Assembly (NCBI RefSeq): GCF_003254395.2
Contig: NC_037642.1
Coordinates: 13,039,236 to 13,103,235 of the forward strand
Length of the DNA: 64,000 bases
From: Apis mellifera
Lineage: Eukaryota > Arthropoda > Insecta > Hymenoptera > Apidae
Direction of reading: 5' to 3'
The translations under genes and the position numbers were made by a program. Below the pieces are notes generated by a model that was not told the DNA's origin, made no database searches, and worked only from the letters and a program-made list of their open reading frames with translations. Below are positions 24,965-37,887 of the stretch, piece after piece; positions within the stretch are counted from its first letter, which is position 1, and every line of letters begins with the position of its first letter.

Positions 24965-27010
24965 TATCTTAAATAAAACAACTACATTCCTTTAATACAA
25001 TGTATTCATAAAGAAATTTATAAAAATTGATGAAATATTTCATAAACAAAGAATTCAAAATTAAAAATTTCGTTTTATTAAAATTGATTATTCGACTAAA
25101 AACGAAAAAAATGCAAATATATTTATCTTTCGGAAAATTAAGTATAAAAACATACTTAAGAATTTGGAAGGGAATGATAACATGAAAATGAAACATACAA
25201 AACAATATACATATTCAACAAGTTTATTCTTCACATTCATTTTATTCATACAAAAAATTAACAATACAATACTTGCAGCCATTAGCAAATTTGTTTTACG
25301 AATATAAAGTAATACAAATTTCCCAAGTCACACCACGAGGAGGTTGCTGCAAATGGTGACTCACCCTAACTCCACGGGGCCCATCCACCCTTCCTTTGCA
25401 AATTTTAAACTGCGGTAGACATCATCGCAGTACATCAACCGTTCATTCCAATTGGAACAGACGGAAGAGAAAAAAATGGACCTACCCGAAAAAGAGCTAG
25501 ACGTGCTAATCATCGCCTATGGTCTTTTGAAGCTAAAACACCCTTCACCAATTCCTAGCTAAACTTATAAACTAAGCTAAGCCCTAGCTAAATTAGATTT
25601 CTGATAGGCAGGATTTATAAACCGTACAATCGTTTGATTTATATGTTATTAAATGGCATACTTCTTAATAAAAGAAGGGCCTATGAAAAACGGAACGGTA
25701 TTAACTAAAAAAAAACAATGCAATTCTACTATTCTAAAACGTGCTCATTTGGTAACATTGCATGTCTCGTCCAATACGTCGTCACGAGGATAAATGGAAT
25801 TCCTCTACTCCCGTCATCACGATCATAGAGGAAGGTATAACGAAACAGAATATAAACATTTAAGTTACTATTCCATTTACGCATTGCGAATATTGCAGAC
25901 GAAACAAAGCTTCGAAACTGCGTTTCTTTGCGATGCAAAGAAACTATGTTTCTTTTGCTTCCGTTGACATCTACAATCGCAAAAGAATCCTAATGGGTTA
26001 CAAATTTTACGCGTGTGATCTCCTTTAACCAGAAAAAAGGTACTTAAGGAAACGACAGAATCACCGAATCTATCAAATCACCGTGTAAAATGGGTCTTGT
26101 AAGAGACATGCACGTAACGGGCATCCTCTAATTCAAAAAAATCAGATTATTCCCAAACGCAGCATAAATTATATCTTCTTGATCGTAAAGCTTTAGAAAA
26201 AGATACAAAAATCTTGTTCGAATCGACTATGTCAATAGAACATGAAATTGGTAGCTATTTCCATTTAACTTTACTTTCATTAAGTATATAATTTTCATCT
26301 TACAGACGTAGACAGAAGGAAAGAAAAAAGGGAAAGGGGACTTACGATTGTCCGAGATTACAAAGAAACCAAACTGCACCACGCGGAAGACGCGGAAGAT
26401 CTGAAAAACACTAACATATGAAACCAAACGATTACACAACAGTCTAGCTTGAACATGATATTACGAATTAAAGTAAAATTTTGAGAAATGGAAAGAATGA
26501 TGAAAACATGGATTACAAGATCGAAATTTAGAATAAAATTGAAAGTTCATTAAGAACAAAACGAGAAGAGAACTTCACTCCGCGAACGTTCAAGCTAAAC
26601 TGAAATGACGCAGCCAAATAGTCTACTACGTACGTCGATTGTGCTGCCACCGGAAATCGTTTTTTCTACCGTTAAAACAATTTACATTTAATACTTATCC
26701 TAATAATTATTGAATTAAAATAAAATTATAAAAATAAAATATTAAGACATTTTTATTTTATTTACAATATAAATACGTTTATAATTTTATCGAATTAAAA
26801 GGACAAAGGAATAATTTTACCGCCAAAGGAAATTGTTCTTTTCATTTCTTGACAAAAGCGACATCTATAACTATTGCGTCGTTAAGTAAATATCGTTATC
26901 CCTACCACTTTCTTGGAAATTTCTTTCTAAATGTGCGTACATGTTCTATCGTAAAATTTCAAACCATTTTCTATGTATTTAACATAAACAGACTTAATGT
27001 CCTTCAGGAT
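24965..27010 (-). repeat. Left arm of large inverted duplication
   Basis: This segment is the reverse complement of about 27871-29915. From about 25094 inward the match is near identity; scattered single-base changes are visible, for example near 25369 and 25993. Beyond that, the outer flank (24770-25090) is clearly more diverged. The arm is GC-richer than its surroundings and carries its own transcript-like signals on the minus strand: a candidate 55-base exon and AATAAA near 25220-25250. It contains no long convincing open frame. Confidence 0.95.
26346..26400 (-). other. Candidate 55-base exon in left arm
   Basis: A GTTTTTCAG acceptor precedes a CpG-bearing segment with two CTTCCGCGT motifs, followed by a GTAAGT donor. 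The identical arrangement occurs in the right arm. The length is not a multiple of three, so it may belong to a non-coding or 5' UTR exon. Confidence 0.3.
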
Positions 27011-27870
27011 ATTATTTCATTTTATCTTATTTATGTTAAGTCAGAATTTCGACTGAACTTCTTATTTGCTTATTTAAATTCAATTTTTAACATGATTATA
27101 ACATTAAAAATCATATTTGCAATCTATATTTATTTATTTTAAAATTATAATCAAATTACTTTTTCTTTCGTATTACTTTCTTTTTTGATATATTTCTAAT
27201 TTTATAATAAAATAAGTTTGTTTAGAATTTCACTGATATTTTATTAAAATTTTAAAAAGATATTCATAGATATTTTTGATTTTGATTCATTGATAAAAGT
27301 AAAAATCATATATATTTATATATGTATATTATGTGTAAGTGTATAAATATAATTGAAATATGATTCTAAATAATTAATATATAAATAATATATGAATAAA
27401 TAAATTAGTATATAAATTCGTATTAAAATATATATTTATTTTTTAAAATAATTTTATTCTTTTCTATTGGAAAGCAATGATATAATGAAATGATTAGATG
27501 AATAATATAGATATATATTAATATTTCAAATTTTTTTACATTCTTGTAAATGTCCAATAATATACTAACAATATTATATTGATTATTTTTACTTATGATA
27601 ATTTTGAATATAATTTTTAAATATTGATAATGTATATAATATTGAAAATATGTATAATAATAGTCTAAACATTCTTTTAACAATAATAAAAAAAAAGATC
27701 GAAAAACTGAAAAGAATTTAACGATCAATACTTATAAAAATAATAATATCAATTGTTTATTCGTTTAATCTTTTTTTATAAAATAGCAATAATATACCAA
27801 TAAGAAACAGACTCTTCCTGGAATTTTGTTAACATAAAATAGAAACATACAATAAAAAAAAGGACATAAT
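27011..27870. other. Spacer of the inverted duplication
   Basis: Very AT-rich sequence of about 860 bases between the arms, with no gene and no internal symmetry that I can see. Confidence 0.8.
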
Positions 27871-29915
27871 TCCTAAAGGACATTAAGTCTGTTTATGTTA
27901 AATACATAGAAAATGGTTTGAAATTTTACGATAGAACATGTACGCACATTTAGAAAGAAATTTCCAAGAAAGTGGTAGGGATAACGATATTTACTTAACG
28001 ACGCAATAGTTATAGATGTCGCTTTTGTCAAGAAATGAAAAGAACAATTTCCTTTGGCGGTAAAATTATTCCTTTGTCCTTTTAATTCGATAAAATTATA
28101 AACGTATTTATATTGTAAATAAAATAAAAATGTCTTAATATTTTATTTTTATAATTTTATTTTAATTCAATAATTATTAGGATAAGTATTAAATGTAAAT
28201 TGTTTTAACGGTAGAAAAAACGATTTCCGGTGGCAGCACAATCGACGTACGTAGTAGACTATTTGGCTGCGTCATTTCAGTTTAGCTTGAACGTTCGCGG
28301 AGTGAAGTTCTCTTCTCGTTTTGTTCTTAATGAACTTTCAATTTTATTCTAAATTTCGATCTTGTAATCCATGTTTTCATCATTCTTTCCATTTCTCAAA
28401 ATTTTACTTTAATTCGTAATATCATGTTCAAGCTAGACTGTTGTGTAATCGTTTGGTTTCATATGTTAGTGTTTTTCAGATCTTCCGCGTCTTCCGCGTG
28501 GTGCAGTTTGGTTTCTTTGTAATCTCGGACAATCGTAAGTCCCCTTTCCCTTTTTTCTTTCCTTCTGTCTACGTCTGTAAGATGAAAATTATATACTTAA
28601 TGAAAGTAAAGTTAAATGGAAATAGCTACCAATTTCATGTTCTATTGACATAGTCGATTCGAACAAGATTTTTGTATCTTTTTCTAAAGCTTTACGATCA
28701 AGAAGATATAATTTATGCTGCGTTTGGGAATAATCTGATTTTTTTGAATTAGAGGATGCCCGTTACGTGCATGTCTCTTACAAGACCCATTTTACACGGT
28801 GATTTGATAGATTCGGTGATTCTGTCGTTTCCTTAAGTACCTTTTTTCTGGTTAAAGGAGATCACACGCGTAAAATTTGTAACCCATCAGGATTCTTTTG
28901 CGACTGTAGATGTGAACGGAAGCAAAAGAAACATAGTTTCTCTGCATCGCAAAGAAACGCAGTTTCGAAGCTTTGTTTTATCTGCAATATTCGCAATACA
29001 TAAATAGAATAGTAACTTAAATGTTTATATTCTATTTCATTATACCTTCCTCTATGATCGTGATGACGGGAGTAGAGGAATTCCATTTATCCTCGTGACG
29101 ACGTATTGGACGAGACATGCAATGTTACCAAATGAGCATGTTTTAGGATTATAGGATTGTGTTGTTTTCTTTTAGCTAATACCGTTCCGTTTTTCACAGG
29201 CCCTTCTTTTATTAAGAAGTATGCCATCTAATAACATATAAATCAAACGATTGTACGGTTTATAAATCCTGCCTATCAGAAATCTAATTTAGCTAGGGCT
29301 TAGCTTAGTTTATAAGTTTAGCTAGGGATTGGTGAAGGGTGTTTTAGCTTCAAAAGACCATAGGCGATGATTAGCACGTCTAGCTCTTTTTCGGGTAGGT
29401 CCATTTTTTTCTCTTCCGTCTGTTCCAATTGGAATGAACGGTTGATGTACTGCGATGATGTCTACCGCAGTTTAAAATTTGCAAAGGAAGGGTGGATGGG
29501 CCCCGTGGAGTTAGGGCGAGTCACCATTTGCAGCAACCTCCTCGTGGTGTGACTTGGGAAATTTGTATTACTTTATATGTTCGTAAAACAAATTTGCTAA
29601 TGGCTGCAAGTATTATATTGTTAATTTTTTGTATGAATAAAAAGAATGTGAAGAATAAACTTGTTGAATATGTATATTGTTTTGTATGTTTCATTTTCAT
29701 GTTATCATTCCCTTCCAAATTCTTAAGTATGTTTTTATACTTAATTTTCCGAAAGATAAATATATTTGCATTTTTTTCGTTTTTAGTCGAAAATTAAATC
29801 AATTTTAATAAAACGAAGTTTTCAATCTTCAATTTATTGTTTATAAAATATTTTATCAATTTTTATAAATGTCTTTATAAATTTTGTATTAAAGTAACAA
29901 TTGTTTTATTTAATA
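27871..29915 (+). repeat. Right arm of large inverted duplication
   Basis: Mirror copy of 24965-27010. The inner end is shared at ACATTAAGTCTGTTTATG. The core (27871 to about 29790) matches the left arm nearly base for base, and similarity then fades gradually to about 30095. On the plus strand it carries a GTTTTTCAG/GTAAGT-flanked segment, a GC-rich block near 29480-29550 ending PPRGV-stop in one frame, and two AATAAA motifs (29636-29660). No frame spans it. A non-coding transcript or a broken gene copy are both possible. Confidence 0.95.
28480..28534 (+). other. Candidate 55-base exon in right arm
   Basis: Same segment as in the left arm, in mirror position, with intact acceptor (GTTTTTCAG) and donor (GTAAGT). 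Conservation of both sites in both arms is the only support. Confidence 0.3.
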
Positions 29916-30505
29916 GGAAGCTTAATTATATTTAGTAGTATTATTTTGATTTTTTTTTGACATCAAAAATTTGTTGCATTTGATTTATGAAAAATTTAGT
30001 AAAAAATAACATGTATAGAAACAATAATTGTTGATTTTTATGTAATGTCAAAATATTGAATATGAAGTATGAATTTAAAACTTTATAATTATGTTTAATC
30101 GTATAATAAAAAATGAAAAGTTAATATAAACATATAAAGATTGTGATTTATTTTCGTATATAATATTATGAATGTGATTTTTATTTATCATGATTTATTA
30201 TGAGAATTGTCAAATTGTCAAAAATATTTCATGAATCTTTTCGCGGGAAAGGATAGGAATTTGAAAGTAGTAATTTATAATAATTTGATGAGATATATCA
30301 AAATGTAAATTCAGAATTATTATTGAATTTTTCATTGATCTTATAGAAAAAAATGAAAAAAAAAAAGTTGCAAGGTAGATTTATACGTACTTGTAGAAAA
30401 AAAAAAGTTAGGTTAAGTTAGATATATACCGTAATATGATATAAGCACATGTTGTCTCTACTTTATATTTTCTTCAAATTGTATAAGATATCTTAAAATA
30501 ATAAA
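29916..30505. other. Bystin upstream region
   Basis: AT-rich, no gene. It holds the fading outer edge of the right arm (to about 30095) and a TTAGGTTAAGTTAG motif near 30410, about 95 bases before the bystin ATG. Confidence 0.5.
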
Positions 30506-32126
30506 ATGGGTAAAGCAAAGAAAATAAAAGTGTCAAAAAGTGAAATTAAGCAACCAAAAATAGCTTTAGGTGATCAAATAGAAGAAGAAAAAAATATAAA
30601 ATCGAAAAAAAGACAGAAAATTAAAATTCGTAATGAAGATGACGATAAGGTTATATTCATTATATTTTTATTTCACAAAATATTTAAAAATTTTAATGTT
30701 TGTTTTATTATGTACATTATTTTTAAAATAAAATTTTATATTTATTTTATAATTTATTATAATATAGAATTTAATGTTTTTAAAATTAAATTCATATGCA
30801 TATATTAAAGTATAATAATACTTTATGTAATATAAAAATAATTAATATTAATTTAAGCATTGACTTTTAATGAATTATTTTATTCTCAAATCATAGTTTG
30901 TGGATCCTGTTCTTACAAAACGAATTTTATCTCAAGCCAGACAACAACAAATGGAAATTGAAGAGGAAAATGGAATCGGACAATCAAAATCTATAAAAAA
31001 ACCAATTATAAAACTTAATAATAGTACTGAATTTAGTGATGTAGAAGAACAATCAAGTGAAGATGAACAAGATATTACACAATATTATGAAAATATCGAA
31101 ATAAATGAAGAAGATGAGCGAGCTATCCAAATGTTCATGTCTAAGGATCCTACACCTATGAAAACATTAGCTGATATTATATTAGAAAAATTAACAGAAA
31201 AGAAAACGGAAATTGAAACTCAATTTTCAGATGTTGGCTCTTTTCAAATGCAAGATTTAGATCCAAGAGTTAAATCAATGTACGAAGGTGTTAGAGATGT
31301 ATTATCAAAATATCGTAGTGGAAAATTACCTAAAGCATTTAAAATTGTTCCTAGTTTAAGAAATTGGGAACAAATATTGTATATTACAGACCCACCAAGA
31401 TGGTCGGCTGCAGCAATGTATCAGGCTACTCGAATATTTGCCTCCAATCTTAAAGAAAAAATGGCCCAAAGATTTTATAATTTAATATTATTACCACGAA
31501 TTAGAGATGATTTAGCAGAATATAAAAGATTAAATTTTCACTTATATCAAGCTTTACGAAAAGCATTATTTAAACCTGCTGGCTTTATGAAAGGAATTTT
31601 ACTTCCACTTTTAGAATCTGGAACATGTACATTAAGAGAAGCTGTTATTATTGGATCTGTAATTGCTAAAAATTCAATACCAATTTTGCATTCTTCAGCA
31701 GCAATATTAAAAATTGCAGAAATGGATTATACTGGAGCTAATAGTATCTTTCTCAGAATATTTTTAGATAAAAAGTATGCTCTTCCATATAGAGTTATTG
31801 ATGCAGTGGTATTTCATTTTCTTAGGTAAAAAGTTAAATTTTAATCATACAATTTTAATTATTTTATCATATTTAATTTAATAATATTCATTTTTAGATT
31901 TGAAAGAGATCCTAGAGAATTGCCAGTTTTATGGCATCAAGCATTATTAACTTTTGTACAACGTTATAAGAGTGATATTAGTTCAGAGCAAAAAGAGGCT
32001 TTGTTAATATTATTAAGAAAACAATCTCATCATACAATCACATCTGAAGTGAGAAGAGAATTACAACATGCAAAATGCAGAGATTTAGAAATGACAGAAC
32101 CTAAACTAGAACCTATGATTCATTAG
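30506..32126 (+). CDS. bys: Bystin, 40S ribosome biogenesis factor
   Basis: Bystin (yeast Enp1) is a nucleolar and cytoplasmic assembly factor of the pre-40S particle. Three exons: 30506-30649, 30897-31825, 31898-32126. Phases agree and give 433 residues (human about 437). The N-terminus is Lys-rich, followed by FVDPVLTKRILSQARQQQ and an acidic linker. The conserved core has RSGKLPKAFKIVPSLRNWEQ and the C-terminal part ELPVLWHQALLTFVQRYK. The first donor is a weak GTTATA, but the junction restores the family sequence (DK-FVDP). The gene is divergent from MCM7 and looks intact. Confidence 0.96.
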
Positions 32127-32749
32127 ATATTGATTAAATTTTTCATTTAAAATTTTTCATAAAAATATATATCTTTTTTAATACATATTTTAACTCTTTT
32201 TTTTATATAACAAAGTTAATTATCAATATATTATCATAGAATTGAATTATATGTTTAAATTATCAAAAATATAATTTATATATTCTTATAATTTATTAAT
32301 TATTCAATTATTTCGAATTAATATATAATAAATTATAAATAAATATATATCAAAATAATTCAATTTAAAAATTATATTATAATTTTACTGATTAAATTTG
32401 AAAATCCTTAATTATATATTAATATAATTGAACATAATAATAATAGTCTTGAAATTTTAATAAATGATTATACATATATACAATTACTTATCAGTAATAT
32501 AAATACTTAATTTTGGATAAATATAGTTATAATAATAAAAGAGTTAAATAATATATATTTTTTATATATAGATGAATATTTAACATTTTTACTTATTTGT
32601 AAATAATTTTCGAATCTATATATATATATATACATATTTATATGTAATGTAAAATTTGAAAATATAAAAATTAAGAAATTAATAAATTAAACTAGATATT
32701 AATATAAAACTTTTAATCTAGATCAAGTTATAAATAATTTTCGTTTTTT
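32127..32749. other. Intergenic AT-rich DNA
   Basis: Bystin 3' UTR followed by very AT-rich sequence with TA-rich microsatellite stretches near 32610. Nothing else is seen. Confidence 0.6.
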
Positions 32750-33905
32750 TTATCAGACATTTATTTTGCTTTTATTAAATAAGTTATATTAATTTATCAT
32801 GTATTTACTACACTATTATATATGATCTTTTCTCATTTTTTTGACAGCTTATCAATTCCTTCTTTGTAAAATGTAGTTGGTTTAGATTACAAAAAATTTT
32901 CGATAGCTTGCTAACTTATTTGCTTTTCAGAATTGAAGAGTTTTTCATTCAAAAAGTTTTGCAAGAAACAGAAAAGGTGATAATCTGTTGGGGCAAGATC
33001 CAGGAAATAAGATGGGTGTAATAAAACTGATCATCCAAGATTCAAAAAATTTTTTTTTGAATCGCCCTTGCTGTATGTAGTCGCGCATTGTCGTGTAAAA
33101 GAATGATATTTTTGCTATTGACGAGTGCAGGACACTTTTCATAAAATTTTTCTTTCATTCTTTACAGTTATTGAACGTATATATCTGCAGTAATCGTTAA
33201 ATTTAACTTCAAAAACTTGTGATAAATTATATTTCGATAATCTCATACACAATAAAATTTTTCACGTATGTTTACTTTCGGATCTGATAGGGATGATCCT
33301 TATCAAGCCACTATTTTTTATAGACGTTATTGTCATAGTTTTTTCATCGCTTATATAATCCCGTCTAAAAAAGGCTCGATTTTTATCTGTGATAGCAGAC
33401 TTATGGCGATTGATCGATTGACATGCGATCTTTATTCTTTATTTATTCTTGTTAACTTTCCCTAATTTTTCCAGATAGCGGTAAACAGTGATGTATTCAA
33501 TTTTCTTGCTATATCTTTCGTTGATTGATATAGATTTTGCTCTAATATTATCTTTAAAACCTTGTTAAGATCGGAAGGACATTATGCCCCCATTTCATCC
33601 TTTAAAATCTTCAAAACGGAATTTAGCAATTTCACCTCCTCGATCGCTTATTAAACTTTCACCATATATATTTTTTCAGCTGTTGTCTTAGCATTATTGT
33701 CTTAAATTCCAAAGCATTACATGATGAATATGCACTTTTTTATTTTAGGAGTTATGAATAAGTTTAATGAAATGTGCACTACACAAAGTTGTCAGAAGAA
33801 AGTGAATCCTTATTTATTTAATGAAAACAAAAACTCGTTTGTCCCGCTGATTTATAATGGAATAGATTCTACCTAGTTGCATCGGAACCTAATTATGATT
33901 CGACT
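32750..33905 (-). mobile_element. Decayed mariner-family transposon
   Basis: Minus-strand translation of 33130-32830, with stops and frameshifts, shows the mariner transposase C-terminal half. It has LLHDNAR around the second catalytic Asp, then DLAPTDYHLF with the third Asp, then NEKLFNS and FYKEGIDKLSKK. An N-terminal remnant (NNAKTTAEKI, then LKDEM-like text) can be read further upstream near 33560-33720. Several stops interrupt every frame, so the element is dead. A TTAGGTTCCGATGCAACTAGG-like end is near 33890; the other end is not clear. Confidence 0.8.
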
Positions 33906-35016
33906 ATTGAAAGGACTGAATTATTAAATGAAATTTACTTTTAAATTTACTTTATTAATATTTTTTTTTTTTAAATGTCTATATCTATTCTTAATAGTTA
34001 TGAAATACATATATATATAAATATAAAATTATTTTTAATATGATGAAATTTCAAATGTTTACTTTGAATGAAAAAAAAAAATTTGTTATTATATTATATT
34101 ATTTTAAATACATATACAATATATTTTTTAATATATTATTTTTTTTATTAAAAATTATTGATTGATTACATTTATTTTGAGCAGTAAAAATATATCAAAT
34201 AAATACAAACGCTTTTAAGTGTTGACATATTTAACTGTATATGAAGATATACAAAATATATACAAAAATATTGAACTTTGAGATGCTAAAGTCAGATATT
34301 TTTGTGCTTGTACTATTAGATTAGTTTTGTGAATCATGATGTAGAAATATTTAATAATATAAATTGATGGATATTGAACAAGATTATACAGATTTTTTAA
34401 TTATACACAATTTTACATATCAATTTAAAAATTTAAATAAAAATCTTGACATTTTTATCAATAATAATTAATAGATTTAATAGATTTTCATTATATTTAA
34501 GATTTTTGTCCTTAAATAATTGTGATTCTTATAGGTTGTTTAAAATATTTTACAATGAATTTTTTTCTAATTCTTTAAATTTTATACTGCATTATTAAAA
34601 TTAACAATTTATAAACAAAATTGATATTTTTTTCTGATTTGATTATTACATATTTTTTCAACATTTGAATATTTTTTTGCAATATATTTTACCTATATCT
34701 AAAATTATATGTGATAAGTACTTAAATATTTTATTTTTAAGTGTAAGAAAATTGCAACATATGTATTAAAAATGTTTAAGGAATTGCTTATTGATTAGAA
34801 TTATCTATTGATTAAACAATCATTTAAAATATTTTTCAATGTAATTTAACTATTTTACAAAGTTTTGAACCTACTTTTATAAAACAACAATGCTAAAAAT
34901 CACACATACATATATGTATATATATATGTACATATATATACATGTACATATATATATATGCAATATTTAAAATTTCAAAACTTTGTGTATTTTAAATTTT
35001 TTAAATTTCCTAAATT
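33906..35016. other. Intergenic AT-rich DNA
   Basis: No gene seen. The part near 35017 is the RNASEH2B 3' UTR; a TATATG/CATATA repeat lies at about 34905-34965. Confidence 0.6.
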
Positions 35017-36465
35017 TTATTTTTTCTTAAAGAAGCTAGTAATGCTTTTGGATCCAGATGCAGCCTTCTGTCTAGCTAATTCCTTTTTACCAATTGTTTT
35101 TTGAGACTATATAAAAAAGTATACGTTATAATCAATATAATACAAATACATTGATATATATAAAAAATTTATTACCTTTTCTAATTTGGTTGATTCAGGT
35201 GTTTTTGGTTTTAATACTGATTCATTTTCACTTGTATCTTTCTTAGACCTTTTTTCATCACCATTATCTTTAGGACTATTTAATTTTCGTTTTTTATTTT
35301 CTGTTTCATCTGGTATATTTAAATATTGTGCTAATTTCTTTGATAAATCTTCTGCAAGATACTCTGATACAATACCATGAGCATATTTTAAATATTCTAA
35401 ATAAAAAATAAATATAATAAATATATTTTTTAAACATATATTTTTTAATATAAATATATATTATTTTATACCTAAATATTTATTTAAAAAATAATTGAAG
35501 TTACTAAAATTTGTAATGTATAAATTTATTTTGTTTTACCCATTTCTGAAACAGTTTCATGCTTAGTACTTTTAACGTAAGTAGCACTAATAGCACCCTG
35601 TGATACATGAATACCCTTCTGTTTTAATACTTCAATTACTCTTTCCACTTTCTTACGCAACCAAATCAATGTCTTTTCTTCATTAAATTTATAAGCTTGT
35701 AATGATTCATCTCCTTTACGATCAGCAATTAATATCAATTTTAAATTTTGACATTGAGTGAGACGAGTCATTTCTGGAAAATCTTCATCCCAAAGACATT
35801 GTTCTAATGGTTGTGCTTGTTGTGACTACGAGTATGTTTTTTTAATTTATAAATTTGAAGATATTAAATTTATATAAAAAAATCATTAAAAAGTAATAAT
35901 TCAAAAATACCTTTCTTAAATAAGGTAATATTAAAAATATTGGATCAATAGGAGTAGATAAATGTAATTTTCCATCAGATTTTACATTATCATCTATAAA
36001 CCATGATCTTTTATTTTCATCAAATGTTAAAACTTCTTGTACTGTTACATTGCCTGGACTAAATACAAACATTGCAGGCTGATTTGTAGCTGGATGCCTT
36101 AATTTAATAACATCAGGTACACCACCATCTGTATTACTTAAATTATCACCTACATATAAAATATATCAAAATAATATAATTCTATAAATATACTTAAAAA
36201 AAAATATAATGTGATTCATAAAGATAATATATATAAAATAGAAAAATGTAAAGAATTTTAGATACAATTATATGTAATATAAACAATATTAATATTAAAA
36301 AATACCAATATTTATATCACAATGTTACAATAAATATATAATAGGGAAATTTTATATACAAGATAATTTTTATTCACCTTTCATCAGAAAAACCCATGTA
36401 TTTGTACCAGGATGTGAATTAGTTGTTTTAATACATTTTTTTGGTGATGCTTTGGTACGCGGCAT
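35017..36465 (-). CDS. RNASEH2B: Ribonuclease H2 subunit B
   Basis: Non-catalytic subunit of RNase H2, the nuclear trimer that removes ribonucleotides from DNA and cleaves RNA in hybrids. Five exons: 36378-36465, 35911-36149, 35540-35825, 35176-35396, 35017-35106. Phases agree and give 307 residues (human 312). Family wording includes SWFIDDNVKSDGKLHLSTP followed by IDPIFLILPYLRK, and YLKYAHGIVSEYLAEDLSKK. The C-terminus KSITSFFKKK is a PIP-box-like peptide for PCNA binding, as in the human subunit. A Lys-rich, disordered stretch precedes it. The start at 36465 (MPRTKASPKK) adds a short basic leader. The gene is head to head with annexin B9. Confidence 0.93.
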
Positions 36466-37887
36466 GTTTATGCGCGTATATAAATCGATATTATATTAAT
36501 TATTTATTTTTTTCACACAATTTTTTTCTTGAATTAATAGACATACATACATCAAATCTAGCGATCAACCATTTTTCATAGAACCACCAAATTGTAATGT
36601 CTTATTACTTAATAGTTGAAATATATTGTATTGCGTATCTCTTTTAATAAATAAATACGTTAATTGCCACATGTCGCCAATGTTGTAAGAAATGACATTT
36701 GAAATCTCGATGTGTAGTCGAACATCAATGAGTAGTCGATGATCGGAAAATTAACAAAGAGGCGTTACCGCGCTAACAAGCCATCTTTTAAAAAAGGAAG
36801 ACGTATGAAAATAATACTCTTTCTCTCTCTTTCAAGTATGAAAGATTTAAACTACATATATGTATGTGATTTTTACGAATACTTATACTTTTAATTTTAT
36901 ATTACCTTTCGAATATATTAATGTTGATAAAAAGAAAGTCTAATAATTTTAAGATAACAAAATAATATCAAATAAAAAATTTATATTTTAGTATTTATAA
37001 TATGTTATATTATTTATATTTCATTCATAATAATTATATGTATTAAATTTATATTGAATTAATTTTTTAATGCTGAATATTTGATTAATATTAATTTTAA
37101 TATATTAAACATTATATAAAAATTAAATATTTTTCTGAATTCATCTGATTATATTTCTATAAATTTTATATAATATATAGATGTTATATAACAATATTAA
37201 TAAAATAAATAATTTAACGATTTAAATATTTTAATTTTTGACTAATGAATGAAATTATAAAAATATATCTTTGAATAAATTTATAATATAGTAAATGAAA
37301 TACATTTTTGTAGCAATCTTTTATTTATGCAAAGTATAAAATATAATTATAAAAGAAAATATAAAAATTTTAATTATATTATTTTTTTCTTCATTAAAAT
37401 TTTTTAATAAAATATATCGCATATATATATACATATATATATATGGAAGATGAATAACCTTTTAAAAATAGAAAAGACTTGTTGCATTAATTTGTGTAGG
37501 TGTAAATACATATTAAAGTTTTGTCATTGGAAGCATTGATCTTTTTTTCTCTTACTTATTACTCACTCTTTACTTAGTAAGCCTTCAAAGAAATACAGAA
37601 TACGAATGACGTGATATACGAAAGTGGGTGTGCCTGCCATTGGCTTGCCGGCTATTAAACGTGAAGGTTTTCTTTGATATTATTCGATATTATTCCAATT
37701 TTATTTTTTGAAAACGGTGTTATTTGTATATATTATAAATATATTTATTGTAAGTACATTTTTATATATATGAACACTTATACTTATAAGAAAACAAAAA
37801 ATAATGATTATGGTTACATAGTATTTTTTTTTTAATTGATTAATAATTATTTTCATTTATTCTAGACAATTTGTTATACAGATAAAA
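36466..37887. promoter_or_regulatory. Divergent upstream region of RNASEH2B and annexin B9
   Basis: About 1.4 kb lie between the two start codons. The first 350 bases next to RNASEH2B and the stretch around 37600-37680 are GC-richer. The annexin 5' UTR probably includes an upstream exon ending at a GTAAGT site near 37750. The rest is AT-rich. Confidence 0.4.

Noticed and set aside
26227..28653. Identical 70-codon frames in the two palindrome arms as a duplicated gene
   Set aside because: They start at a TTG, cross a good GTAAGT donor, and identity follows from the DNA duplication, not from coding constraint.
30405..30420. Telomere-like TTAGG motif
   Set aside because: Only one or two imperfect units, not an array.
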